64,000 nt of DNA, taken from assembly GCA_963422775.4 (NCBI GenBank), contig CAUJSJ030000127.1, forward strand, positions 1 through 64,000, given 5' to 3'. Position numbers and translations under genes: made by a program. Of the stretch, positions 53,893 to 62,902 are shown piece by piece (position 1 is the stretch's first letter; every line of letters begins with the position of its first letter). A model generated the notes under the pieces. It was given only the letters and a program-made list of their open reading frames with translations. It had not been told where the DNA came from and did no database searches. This stretch comes from Pelomonas sp963422775. Its GTDB lineage: Bacteria > Pseudomonadota > Gammaproteobacteria > Burkholderiales > Burkholderiaceae_C.

Positions 53893-54492
53893 ATGACCGC
53901 CGCAACTGGCACCTCCACCGCTCGCCGTGTGTCGCAAGCCGCGCTCGCTCGCGAGCTGGCGGTCTCGCGCCAGGCTGTGAACGACCTCGTGTCGCGCGGC
54001 GTGCTTGTGCTCGGCGCGGATCGCAAGCTCGACGCCGACGAGGCCGCCGCCATCATTCGCGAGCGCGTGCGACCCACCGGCAAGACGGCCGCCGCCGTGG
54101 CTCCACCTGCTGGATCAGCAGCACCCCATTCCCTGGCTGCGCCAGGCAAGACAGATCACGCCGCCGGCTACTACGTGGCGAAGGCCCAGCGCGAGGCGAG
54201 CGAGGCCGGCATCGCGCAGCTGCGGCTTGAGCAGATGCAGGGCAACCTCATCGACCGCGACGCCACCGTTCAGGCTGTCTTCACGGCCTTTCGCATGTTG
54301 CGCAATCAGATGCTGTTCCTGCCGCGCAAGCTCTCGGGCCAGCTGCTCAACAAGACCTCGCCCCGCGACGTGCAGCAGATCCTTGAGGCCGAGGTGCGCG
54401 CAGCGCTTGACCAGTTCCAACGCAAGACCCTCGCCAGTCTGGCCGGCAACGTCGGCAGCACGATGCCTGTGGAAGAAGGGAGCGACGCATGA
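53893..54492 (+). CDS. terminase small subunit, Nu1-like
   Basis: A 199-residue protein with an N-terminal winged HTH (VSQAALARELAVSRQAVNDL, VSRGVLVLGADRKLDADEAA), a Pro/Ala linker, and a helical C-terminal half (YYVAKAQREASEAGIAQLRL, FRMLRNQMLFLPRKLSGQLL) that would bind the large subunit. This is the gpNu1 layout. The start is the ATG at 53893; its end overlaps the large subunit by 4 bases (ATGA). Confidence 0.88.
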   Translation: MTAATGTSTARRVSQAALARELAVSRQAVNDLVSRGVLVLGADRKLDADEAAAIIRERVRPTGKTAAAVAPPAGSAAPHSLAAPGKTDHAAGYYVAKAQREASEAGIAQLRLEQMQGNLIDRDATVQAVFTAFRMLRNQMLFLPRKLSGQLLNKTSPRDVQQILEAEVRAALDQFQRKTLASLAGNVGSTMPVEEGSDA

Positions 54493-56531
54493 ACGTCGCT
54501 GACGCATTCGCTGCCGTACTGACCGCCGCGGCCATGGCCATGGCGCCTGACCCAGCGCTGCAGCTCGACGTGTGGGCCGAGCAGCACGTCGTCGTGCCGC
54601 CGCCTTCCGCCGTGCCCGGGCCCTACCGCCTGGCGCACACGCCGTTTGCCCGTCGCGTGTTGCAGGTCCTGTCGCCCGACGTGGCCTGCAAGCGCGTCGT
54701 CGTGCGCGGCGCCTCGCAGATGCTGAAGACGCAGACCTTCATCTGCGCCGCGCTCGGCTGGATCGATCAGGGCAACGCGAACATCCTCGCGCTGGAGCCC
54801 ACAGACAAGCTCGCCAAGCGCCTGTCCAAGCGCGTTGGTGACGCCATCGCTGCGTGCGACAAGGTCAAGGACAAGGTCGCCAAGCCGCGCAGCCGCGACA
54901 GCCGCAACACCGTCGACAGCAAGGACTATCAGGGCGGCACGCTCTACATCACGACGGCCGGCAGCTCCAGCAACCTGGCCGAGATCAACGCGCGCTATGT
55001 CTTCGTCGACGAGGTCGACCGGATGGATCGCAACGTCAACGGCGAGGGCAGCGTGCCCGAGCTGGCCGACGCGCGCACCACCACGCACGAGGGCGAGCAA
55101 AAGGAATACATCGTCTCGTCGCCCACAGACCAGGGCAACAGCGAGATCGATGACCAGTTCGAGCGCGGCACGCAGGAGCACTACGAGGTTCCATGCCCGC
55201 ACTGCGGCCAGCTGCACCAGCTCGTCGCCGAGAACCTCCGCTACCACCGCGACGAGGCCGGCATCGTCGACCGCGCCTGGTTCGTCTGCCCCGAGTGCGG
55301 TAGCGAGATCGACGAAGAGCACAAGCCGGCGATGTTGCGCGACGCGCCGCTCAGCGGCACCGCGCGCTGGGTGGCCAAAGCAGCCGGTGACGGCGAGACG
55401 ATCAGCTTCGAGATCAGCGCCTTCTATGCGCCCGCCGGGTCGATCACGTGGCTCGGCCTGGCCCGCCAGCTGGTGCGTGCCGAGGAGGCTGAGAAGCTCG
55501 GCAACGTCGAGCCCATGCGCGTGTTCCACAACACCCGCCTGGCGCGCAGCTACAGCTACCGCAGCGACCTCCCGCAAGCCTCCGACCTGAAGGACCGCGC
55601 CCTTGAGTACGCCGAATGCACCGTGCCGGAAGGCGGCCTGCTGCTCACCGCGGGCGTGGACGTCCAGCATGACCGCCTGGCCGTCGTCATTCGCGCGTGG
55701 GGCCGCGGCGAGGAAAGCTGGCTTGTGTACTGGGGCGAGATCTTCGGTCCCACCTTGCACCCGAACCAGGGCGCCTGGCTCGACCTGGACCTCCTGCTGA
55801 CGCGCCGCTTCGCCCACGCTTGGGGTGGTTCGCTCACCATCGCGGCGGCCAGCATCGACGGCAGCGACGGCAACCGCACCGAGACGGTCAACGCCTATGT
55901 GCGCGACCGCATGGCCCTGGGCTTCATGTCTGTCAAGGGCGCCTCCGAGCAGACCAACGACCGCAAGGAAATCTTCGCTGCACCGCAGGTGGTCGACCTG
56001 ACCGGCCGCCAGAAGGTGGCGAAGTACGGCCTGCGTCAGTACATCGTCGGCACGCACCGCGCGAAAGACCTCCTGCTGGACACGCGCTCGCGGCTCGCAG
56101 GCACCGGCCCTGGCCGCATGCACGCCTACGCCGGTGTTCGCGCCGACTACTGGGAGCAGTTCTCCAGCGAGGTCAAGAAACCCACCGGGCCGAAGCGTCG
56201 CATGGCCTGGGTCAAGAAGGGCGGCGTGCGCAATGAGGCGCTCGACTGCGAGGTGTATGCGCTCCACGCCGCCCGCAGCCAGAAGGTCCATCTGTTGCGC
56301 GAGTCCCATTGGGAAGCGCTTGAAGAGCGTCTGCGCCAACGCGGCATGTTCGATCCCGTCGTGGCTGACGCCGTCGTCGTCAGCGAAACCGCTGAGCCAG
56401 TTCAGACGTCCGAACCTGCAGCGCCGCCCGCGGCAGCCGCCCAACCCGCGCAGCCCCGCCAGCCCGCCGCCGCACCAACCCGCACCGGCTGGACCTCGGC
56501 CCCCTCCGGCTGGAAAGCCAGCCGCCGCTAA
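54489..56531 (+). CDS. terminase large subunit, GpA family
   Basis: A 680-residue lambda gpA-type packaging motor. The ATPase has VVRGASQMLKTQTFICAALG (Walker A-like), ARYVFVDEVDRMD (Walker B), and VSSPTDQGNSEIDDQFERG. A zinc-like CPHCGQLHQL ... CPECGSE follows. The nuclease half shows LTAGVDVQHDRLAVVIRAWG, AAASIDGSDGNRTETVNAYV, FMSVKGAS and WVKKGGVRNEALDCEVYALHA. It holds copy 4 of the 16-bp motif near its Pro/Ala-rich end. Confidence 0.95.
   Translation: MNVADAFAAVLTAAAMAMAPDPALQLDVWAEQHVVVPPPSAVPGPYRLAHTPFARRVLQVLSPDVACKRVVVRGASQMLKTQTFICAALGWIDQGNANILALEPTDKLAKRLSKRVGDAIAACDKVKDKVAKPRSRDSRNTVDSKDYQGGTLYITTAGSSSNLAEINARYVFVDEVDRMDRNVNGEGSVPELADARTTTHEGEQKEYIVSSPTDQGNSEIDDQFERGTQEHYEVPCPHCGQLHQLVAENLRYHRDEAGIVDRAWFVCPECGSEIDEEHKPAMLRDAPLSGTARWVAKAAGDGETISFEISAFYAPAGSITWLGLARQLVRAEEAEKLGNVEPMRVFHNTRLARSYSYRSDLPQASDLKDRALEYAECTVPEGGLLLTAGVDVQHDRLAVVIRAWGRGEESWLVYWGEIFGPTLHPNQGAWLDLDLLLTRRFAHAWGGSLTIAAASIDGSDGNRTETVNAYVRDRMALGFMSVKGASEQTNDRKEIFAAPQVVDLTGRQKVAKYGLRQYIVGTHRAKDLLLDTRSRLAGTGPGRMHAYAGVRADYWEQFSSEVKKPTGPKRRMAWVKKGGVRNEALDCEVYALHAARSQKVHLLRESHWEALEERLRQRGMFDPVVADAVVVSETAEPVQTSEPAAPPAAAAQPAQPRQPAAAPTRTGWTSAPSGWKASRR
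56400..56415 (+). repeat. 16-bp near-palindrome, copy 4
   Basis: GTTCAGACGTCCGAAC, identical to copy 2, in the disordered C-terminal tail of the terminase large subunit, where it encodes VQTSEP. Confidence 0.6.
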
Positions 56532-56540
56532 CCCAACGCC

Positions 56541-57110
56541 ATGAACATCTTCAACACCTTGCCTGTCGGTGACAGCGCGAGCTGGCAGGACGCAGCCGTG
56601 CAGCTGGCCGACGGTCGCCTCGCTACCTCGGCCAGCTGGTCGCTCACCTACTACCTGCGCGGCCCGAGCGAGCTCGACCTGGTCGCGGCGGCCGATGGCA
56701 CCGGCTGGCGCGTCGCGCTCAGTGCCACCGCGAGCGGTGCGCTTGGTGCCGGCCTGTATCGCTGGAGCGCGGCCGTCGCCAGTGGCGCCGAGCGCTTCAC
56801 CGTTGGCGCGGGTCAACTCACTCTGACGCCAGACCTTGCAGCGGTCGCTCCAGGCGTCGATGCGCGCACTCAGGCGCAGGTGGCGCTTGCGGCCTGCGAA
56901 GCTGCCATGGCCACCTTCAACCAGACCGGCGGCAAGGTCAGGAAGTACGACATCGCCGGCCGCTCCATGGAGTTCCAAAGCATCACCGAGCTGATGCAGC
57001 TGCACGCCTTCTGGAAGGGCAAGGTCCTTGCCGAGCAAGCCACCGCGCAGATCGGCGCCGGCCTCGGCAACCCCCGCAACCTTTACGCCCGCTTCGTGCG
57101 GCCAAGCTGA
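56541..57110 (+). CDS. gpW-like head-tail joining protein with N-terminal extension
   Basis: A 189-residue protein between terminase and portal. The C-terminal part (AQVALAACEAAMATFNQTGG, YDIAGRSMEFQSITELMQLH) has the look of gpW, the lambda head-completion protein. The first 110 residues are beta-rich (LADGRLATSASWSLTYYLRG, YRWSAAVASGAERFTVGAGQ) and probably a separate Ig-like domain. gpW itself is only about 70 residues, so this is an extended form. Confidence 0.65.
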   Translation: MNIFNTLPVGDSASWQDAAVQLADGRLATSASWSLTYYLRGPSELDLVAAADGTGWRVALSATASGALGAGLYRWSAAVASGAERFTVGAGQLTLTPDLAAVAPGVDARTQAQVALAACEAAMATFNQTGGKVRKYDIAGRSMEFQSITELMQLHAFWKGKVLAEQATAQIGAGLGNPRNLYARFVRPS

Positions 57111-57111
57111 G

Positions 57112-58820
57112 ATGACACCCATCGAGCTGCCGCGCCAGCCCATGCGCGCCTACCACCCCACGGGTGTCATCACGCCAGACCTGTCGACCAAGGGCAGCGC
57201 GATCCTCACCACCTGGACCGCCGAGCGCCAGGCCGCGCGCGCAGCCGCGGTGCAGGCCGACCGCAACCGCCAGCAGCAGCAAGCCTCGCGCGCCTACGCT
57301 GGCGCTGCGCACAACCGCCTCACAGGCGACTGGTCGGCCCTCAACACCAGCGCCGACAGCGAGCTGCTCACCAGCCTGCGCCCCCTGCGCGCCCGCAGCC
57401 GCGAGCTGGTGCGCGACAACGAATATGCGCTGCACTGCGTGCGCCTGCTGCAGAACAACATCATCGGCAACGGCATCGGCCTGCAGTGCCAGGTCAAGAC
57501 CGCCGGCGGCAAGCTGCTCACGAAGGTCAATTCAGCCCTGGAGCAGGCCTTCGCCGAGTGGGCCGACGCTGACTCGTGCCACACCGCCGGCCTGCTCGGC
57601 CTGGCCGACATCGAGCGCGTGTGCGCCGCAGAGCTGGCCGTCGCGGGCGAGGCCATCATTCGCATCGTGCGCCAGCCCTTCGGCCGCCGCAACGAGATCC
57701 CGCTCGCCCTGGAGGTCATCGAGGCCGACCGCCTTCTCGACAACTGGCAGACAGCCCACGCCCCCAACGGCAACCTGATCCGCATGGGCGTCGAGATCGA
57801 CCAATGGCACCGCCCCGTCGCCTACTGGTTCAACCCCAACCATCCGGGCGACTACCAGTTTTCTACCTTCCAACCGGCCAAGTACCTGCGCGTGCCGGCG
57901 TCGGACATCGTGCACCTGTACGTCATCAACCGCTGGCCGCAAACACGTGGTGAGCCCTGGTTCCACGCCGTGCTGCGCACGATGCACGACGAGGGCGGCT
58001 TCAGCGAGGCCGAGATCGTCAAGGCGCGCGCCAGCGCCAACATCGTTGGCTTCATCTCCGGCCCTGACCCGCTGGTGCCTGACGGCGTCCAGAACGGCCG
58101 CCAGATCATCGACACCGAGCCCGGCACCTGGCAGCGCCTGCTGCCGGGTGAAAGCGTCGCCGGCTTCAACGCCACCAGCCCCAACCCGGCCGTCGGCCCC
58201 TTCCTCGCGCACATGGTGCGCAAGATGGCCGTTGGCACCGGCATCAGCTACGAGGCACTCAGCCGCGACTACACCGGCGCCAGCTACAGCAGCGCGCGCA
58301 TGGGGCCCTGCTGGAGGACCGCAGCATGTACCGCGTGCTGCAGGGCTTCTTCGTGCGCAACTTCCGCCAGCGCCTGCACGCCGAATGGATGGACGCCGCC
58401 ACGCTGGTGGGTGCCATCAAGCCCGGCAACGACTACTACAGCAACTTCAAGAAGTACCAGGCCGCCTCCTTCAAGCCGCGCGGCTGGAGCTGGATTGACC
58501 CCGTCAAGGAAGTTGCCGCCTACAAGGCCGCCGTCCGCTCCGGCTTCATGACCAACGCGGATGTGATTGCGCAGACCAACGACGGCGCCGACATCGAGGA
58601 CGTCTACAAGACCCTGCAGGAAGAGCGCGCCATGGCTGCGGATCTCGGCCTGGTGCTCGACACCGACGCGGCCCAGGTCAACGACAAGGGCGCTGAGCAG
58701 GGCGCCGGGGCGCCGGCTGGTGAAGCAGTTCAGACGCCCGAACAGAACGACGGTGCCGATGGCGACCAGACCGACAACAACCCATCCGGCGCCGACGACG
58801 CCAAGGAGAACGACAAGTGA
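57112..58820 (+). CDS. lambda-family portal protein, frameshifted
   Basis: A portal (gpB type) protein: RARSRELVRDNEYALHCVRL, LQNNIIGNGIGLQCQVKT, LEVIEADRLLDNWQTAHAPN, RMGVEIDQWHRPVAYWF, VPASDIVHLY, then FHAVLRTMHDEGGFSEAEIV. The frame breaks near 58303 after ASYSSARM (ATGGGGCCCTGCTGG, where ATG-GGC-CTG-CTG is expected); the rest continues as LLEDRSMYRVLQGFFVRNFR two bases over. The length is 3n+2, so either two bases are extra or one is missing. Copy 5 of the 16-bp motif is in its tail. The gene is probably intact in the organism, but a real mutation is not excluded. Confidence 0.88.
58728..58743 (+). repeat. 16-bp near-palindrome, copy 5
   Basis: GTTCAGACGCCCGAAC, in the acidic C-terminal tail of the portal, encoding VQTPEQ in the same codon register as copy 4. 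Confidence 0.6.
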
Positions 58821-60352
58821 GCAAGCGAATCAATATCGTGCCCAACGCCTCGCCGAATGGCGGGGTGGGCGTGGGCGTCATGACAAGCGCCGGCAACCCG
58901 TGGACGGTCGTTGACGGCTTGGCATACGAGCTCGTGAATCGTAAGTTGGCGACGCTGGTGGATGCTGAGCCGGAGTCGCAGCAGGCGGTCACCTTGACGC
59001 CTACCCAGGCCGCTGCTCTCCCATCCCTGGTTGGGAAATTCGCCACGCGTGCGCCGCTTCCTGGTGTCGGAGGTATCGGCTTCAGCCTGGCCGACGTGGT
59101 GTCGGTCGGCGGTGCCTGCACGCTGACGATGGAGACGGGCTCCAACGGCCTGCCCAGTTTGCGCGTCCAGGCCGCAGCCGGCGTGACAGTCGAGCTGAAC
59201 TTCCCCGGGATGACGAACACCATCTCCAACGGGGAGGCCTATCTCGCCATCCAAGGCAGCTGGACGCAAGGCAATCTGGATGCCGTGACGAGCTATGTGT
59301 CGCAGGACGCCGCGGGCTACGCCAAGGGTTGGTCTAACTCTGTCAACTACGGCTACGCGACCGCGCTCAATAGCCCGTTCGAGCAAGGGGGCGTCAACAC
59401 CTACTGGTTTCGAAAGGGCAACAACACGCCGTTCGGTGCGCCGACGTACCCCGCATTCGTCGCCGATCACAAGGTTCGGTTGACGGCTAGGGCAACGTTC
59501 CCGCTGGACTGCCGCATCTATGCCTACGGCTTTGCGGCGCCGAAGCCCAAGAGCCGCATCCTGGTGACTGCGGACGATGGTTATGACAGCTTCATGAAGC
59601 TCGGCCTTGACTCCTTCGCCTCCCGAGGCATTCCGGTGACGCTCAGCCTCATCGGAAGCGTCGTCGGGACCGGCGGCGGCTACGTCAACATGAACCAGCT
59701 GAAGGCTTTCCTGAACGCAGGCAACGCGCTTGTGGCGCACGGGCCGTGGCCCAACAGTGGCGCCGGCAACCTCTTCTCGGCATACCCAGGCGCAGCGAAC
59801 CCTGCCGCTGCCGCGCTCGCGGACATGATCCAGAACCGCGAGTTCTTGCGCTCCAACGGGCTGCTCGTTGACGGTGCCGACCGCTGCTACGTTTGGCCGC
59901 AGGGTGCTTGGCAGCAAACGCAGAACGACACGAGCTTGCTGGACCTCGCCATTGCCAACGGCTTCACCTTCGGCCGCAGCGCCACGCCTGGCAACACCTT
60001 CAACAATTTCGACGCGCTCAGCAAGTACAACAGGCTCTGCCTGCCCATCGTTGGGCACACATGGAACGCGGCGGGCACGACGGCTGGCGAGGCGACAAAC
60101 ATAGCTGCAGTCATCGCCAACATCAACAACGCCGCCACCTACCGTGGCGACTGCGTGCTCATGCTGCACAGGGTGCTGCCGAGCACGACGAGCGACGGCG
60201 GCATGGGCGGCGGCAACCAGATCACGATTCGGCACAGCGATCTGGAGCAGCTGGCCGCAGCGATCAAGACCAACATCGACGCCGGCACCCAGGAGGCCTT
60301 GACCATGCCGCAAGTAGCTGTTGCGCCGCAAACGGTCTGGGCGACGGCCTGA
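58817..60352 (+). CDS. phage protein with polysaccharide-deacetylase-like domain
   Basis: A 511-residue protein. The first 240 residues look like a virion beta domain (SRLVNRKL-like YELVNRKLATLVDAEPESQQ; LTMETGSNGLPSLRVQAAAG; FPLDCRIYAYGFA). Then a NodB/CE4-like domain begins: RILVTADDGYDSFMKLGLDS (251-258 TADDGYDS, both acidic residues kept), GIPVTLSLIGSVVG and NALVAHGPW (306-311). The usual second histidine of the HxxxH motif is not obvious. It overlaps the portal stop (ATGA-type) and ends before a terminator. It is probably a virion or host-glycan enzyme. Confidence 0.7.
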   Translation: MSKRINIVPNASPNGGVGVGVMTSAGNPWTVVDGLAYELVNRKLATLVDAEPESQQAVTLTPTQAAALPSLVGKFATRAPLPGVGGIGFSLADVVSVGGACTLTMETGSNGLPSLRVQAAAGVTVELNFPGMTNTISNGEAYLAIQGSWTQGNLDAVTSYVSQDAAGYAKGWSNSVNYGYATALNSPFEQGGVNTYWFRKGNNTPFGAPTYPAFVADHKVRLTARATFPLDCRIYAYGFAAPKPKSRILVTADDGYDSFMKLGLDSFASRGIPVTLSLIGSVVGTGGGYVNMNQLKAFLNAGNALVAHGPWPNSGAGNLFSAYPGAANPAAAALADMIQNREFLRSNGLLVDGADRCYVWPQGAWQQTQNDTSLLDLAIANGFTFGRSATPGNTFNNFDALSKYNRLCLPIVGHTWNAAGTTAGEATNIAAVIANINNAATYRGDCVLMLHRVLPSTTSDGGMGGGNQITIRHSDLEQLAAAIKTNIDAGTQEALTMPQVAVAPQTVWATA

Positions 60353-60386
60353 TTTCCCGTCCCCTGCCGGTACACATTGCAACCGC

Positions 60387-60412
60387 AGCCCGCCCACCCG
60401 GCGGGCTTTTTC
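60387..60412 (+). terminator. rho-independent terminator before the capsid gene
   Basis: An 8-bp stem AGCCCGCC ... GGCGGGCT with a short loop, followed by TTTTT. It lies between the deacetylase-like gene and the protease-capsid gene in the late operon, suggesting partial control of the two parts. Confidence 0.75.
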
Positions 60413-60437
60413 TTGCCCGTCGCAAGGACACCCACCC

Positions 60438-62501
60438 ATGAAACAACTCCCTGAAACCCTCGCCCCTCAGGTCCGCACTGTCGCGGTCCGCATGCCGGCC
60501 GGCGAGCTGGTCCGCAGCACCGTGGATCTGGAAGCCCGCACGATGGACCTCGCCTTCGCCAGCGAGACGCCGTGCGACATGTGGTACGGCACCGAGATCC
60601 TCAGCATGGCTCCGGGCGCGATGCGCACCGGCGTGCGGCAGCTGACGATGCCGCTGCTCTACAACCACAAGCGCGACGATCTGCTCGGCAAGGTCGAGGG
60701 CATCAGCGTCGACCCCGACCGCATCGGCCGCGCGGCCGTGCGCTTCGGCAAGGACGAGCGCGGCGAGTGGGCCATGAAGCAGGCCGCCGACGAGATCCTC
60801 GTGAACGTGTCGTTCATGTACCGGGTCTACAAGTGGCTTGAAGACACCGAGACCGACACGCTCACCGCCATCGACTGGGAGCCCTACGAGATCTCGCTCG
60901 TCACCGTGCCTGCCGACGCCACCGTCGGCGCCGGCCGCAACGCTGCGGCCGAGGCCGAGAACGCCGTGATCGTCGAGCCCAAGGCCCGAGCCACCCCCGA
61001 GTCCCCCAACCCGACGCCCGCGCAGGGCGCCGCACCCGCGCCCTCCGCGCAATCCACCGTAGCCCACCGTCAAACCCCTGAGGAGAACGACGACATGAAG
61101 AAGATCCACGCCATCGCCCGTGCTGTGCACGAGCTCGCCAACGACGGCACCACCGGCAGCACCGGCGGCGGCGCCGTGGCTGCCCCCACCGAAGCCCAAC
61201 GCCAGGCCAGCGAGGCCGAGCGCATCAAGGAGATCGAGGCGCTGTGCCAGCGCTATGACATCGGCACCGCCGCCCGCACCACCATCGTCCAAAGCGGCGT
61301 GTCCGCAGCGAACGCCCGCGTGCTGGTGGCTGACCTGGTGCTGGAGCGCGCCCGCGGCTCCTCCTCGGTCAACTTTGACCGCGGCAGCAACCCGGACCTG
61401 ACCGACAAGGAAAAGGCCCGCTACAGCATGATCCGCGCCGTCAACGCAGCGCTGTCCGGCGACTGGAAGGCGGCCGGCTTCGAGCTGGAGTGCAGCAACG
61501 AGATCGCCAAGCGCCACGGCTCGGCGCCAAAGAACGAGATGGGCTTCTACGTGCCCACCAACATTCCGATGGCCCAGCGTGCGCCCTACACCGTGGGCAC
61601 GCCAGGCGCTGGCACCACGGGCGGCACGCTGGTCGCGACCAACCTGCTGTCGGGCAGCTTCATCGAGGTCCTGCGCAACCGCGCCCGCGTGCTTCAGCTG
61701 GGCGCCACCGTGCTGTCCGGCCTGGTGGGCGCCGTCACCATCCCGCGCCAGACCGGCCAGACGGCCACCTTCTGGACGGCGGAAGGCGTCAACACGAGCG
61801 AGGGCGAGGCCACGTTCGACAGCGTCAGCCTGTCGATGAAGACCATCGGCACCTACAGCCAGATCACGCGCAACATGATGATGCAGGCCACGCCTGACAT
61901 CGACATGCTGGCCCGTGCCGACATGATGCAGGCCATCGCCCTGGGCGTTGACCTGGCCACCCTGTCGGGCTCTGGCTCCGGCGCGCAGCCGCTGGGCATC
62001 GGCAATCAGTCGGGCATTGGCTCGGTCGTTGGCGGCACCAACGGCGCGTCGCTCACCATCGATCACCTGATCGACCTGGAAACGCAGGTGACGGCCGCCA
62101 ACGCGCCGGAAGACTCGCTCGCCTACCTCGGCAACGCGAAATCCATCGGCACGCTGAAGAAGCTCAAGAGCAGCACCGGCCAATACCTGTGGACCACCTA
62201 CCCGGGCGGCCAGCGCAGCGGCACGCCGGGCGAGATCAACGGCTACAGCTTCGCCCGCAGCAACCAGGCGCGCAGCAACCTCACCAAGGGCTCGTCCAGC
62301 GGCGTATGCAGCGAGCTGTTCTTCGGTGCCTGGAGCGAGGTGGTCATCGGCGAATGGGGCGTGCTGGAGATCGTGCCCAACCCCTATGACGCGGCCGTCT
62401 ACAAGAACGGCGGCGTGCTGCTGCGCGCCCTGCAAAGCCTGGACGTGGCCGTGCGCCACGCCGCCAGCTTCGCCACCATCTCGGATGCCCTGACGCCCTG
62501 A
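60438..62501 (+). CDS. prohead protease fused to HK97-type major capsid protein
   Basis: A 687-residue fusion. The N-terminal 165 residues are a U35-type prohead protease: LLYNHKRDDLLGKVEGIS with His76 and ILVNVSFMYRV with Ser125. A Pro/Ala/Glu linker (about 175-218) leads to a second start at Met220 (KKIHAIARAVHELAND), preceded by an internal AGGAG. The HK97 capsid follows: FYVPTNIPMAQRAPYTV, GGTLVATNLLSGSFIEVLRN, QTATFWTAEGVNTSEGEATF, TIGTYSQITRNMMMQATPDI, and GAWSEVVIGEWGVLEIVPNP at the end. Both the fused and a free capsid form may be made. Confidence 0.9.
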   Translation: MKQLPETLAPQVRTVAVRMPAGELVRSTVDLEARTMDLAFASETPCDMWYGTEILSMAPGAMRTGVRQLTMPLLYNHKRDDLLGKVEGISVDPDRIGRAAVRFGKDERGEWAMKQAADEILVNVSFMYRVYKWLEDTETDTLTAIDWEPYEISLVTVPADATVGAGRNAAAEAENAVIVEPKARATPESPNPTPAQGAAPAPSAQSTVAHRQTPEENDDMKKIHAIARAVHELANDGTTGSTGGGAVAAPTEAQRQASEAERIKEIEALCQRYDIGTAARTTIVQSGVSAANARVLVADLVLERARGSSSVNFDRGSNPDLTDKEKARYSMIRAVNAALSGDWKAAGFELECSNEIAKRHGSAPKNEMGFYVPTNIPMAQRAPYTVGTPGAGTTGGTLVATNLLSGSFIEVLRNRARVLQLGATVLSGLVGAVTIPRQTGQTATFWTAEGVNTSEGEATFDSVSLSMKTIGTYSQITRNMMMQATPDIDMLARADMMQAIALGVDLATLSGSGSGAQPLGIGNQSGIGSVVGGTNGASLTIDHLIDLETQVTAANAPEDSLAYLGNAKSIGTLKKLKSSTGQYLWTTYPGGQRSGTPGEINGYSFARSNQARSNLTKGSSSGVCSELFFGAWSEVVIGEWGVLEIVPNPYDAAVYKNGGVLLRALQSLDVAVRHAASFATISDALTP

Positions 62502-62528
62502 TCGGCGCCAACGTCACCCGCCACCCCA

Positions 62529-62550
62529 CCGGCCGCTCTTCAGCGGCCGG
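62529..62550 (+). terminator. hairpin after the capsid gene
   Basis: A perfect 9-bp stem CCGGCCGCT, loop CTTC, AGCGGCCGG between the protease-capsid gene and the next gene. It lacks a strong T run, so it may act as an attenuator or an mRNA 3' end rather than a full terminator. Confidence 0.55.
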
Positions 62551-62581
62551 CTTCATTTCCAGTCCAGGAGAACCCCACATC

Positions 62582-62899
62582 ATGGCTACCAAAAAGTACG
62601 TCGTCCGCGCCGGCTTCGTTGTCCCGCTCATTACCGTCAAGCCCAACGGCGAAAAGTCCACCAAGACTTTCGACGCCGGCGACGAAGTCACGCTCGACGA
62701 CGAGCAGCACGCGCTGCACGCGCACAAGCTGGAATTCGCCAACCAGAAGGACCGCGACGCGGCGCTGGCGGCCGAGCAGCAGGCGGCCACGGCCAAGGCC
62801 GCGCAGAACAGCCCGGCCGAGCTCGTGCAGCTGCTCACGGCCGCGCTGACCCAGTCCCTGCAGGCCGCCGGCGCCGCGCCCGCCACCGAGACGGCCTGA
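62582..62899 (+). CDS. hypothetical phage head-region protein, 105 aa
   Basis: Not assigned. It begins ATKKYVVRAGFVVPLITVKP then DAGDEVTLDDEQHALHAHKL, with a long Ala-rich helical tail. A similar short N-terminal pattern (IYIVQPGHQIRRPDG ... VEAADEVAAANPHVLKLKE) appears in the small gene at 63641. Its place after the capsid fits a head or head-tail accessory. Confidence 0.6.
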   Translation: MATKKYVVRAGFVVPLITVKPNGEKSTKTFDAGDEVTLDDEQHALHAHKLEFANQKDRDAALAAEQQAATAKAAQNSPAELVQLLTAALTQSLQAAGAAPATETA

Positions 62900-62902
62900 G
62901 CG

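Noticed and set aside
54306..57143. A 945-residue open frame opposite the terminase genes
   Set aside because: Same antisense pattern; the plus strand carries TerS, TerL and the gpW-like gene with family motifs.
39214..58743. Reading the 16-bp motif as a Neisseria-type DNA uptake sequence because it contains TTCAGACG
   Set aside because: The full 12-base uptake sequence is absent, the host is a different group, and copies are limited to the prophage.
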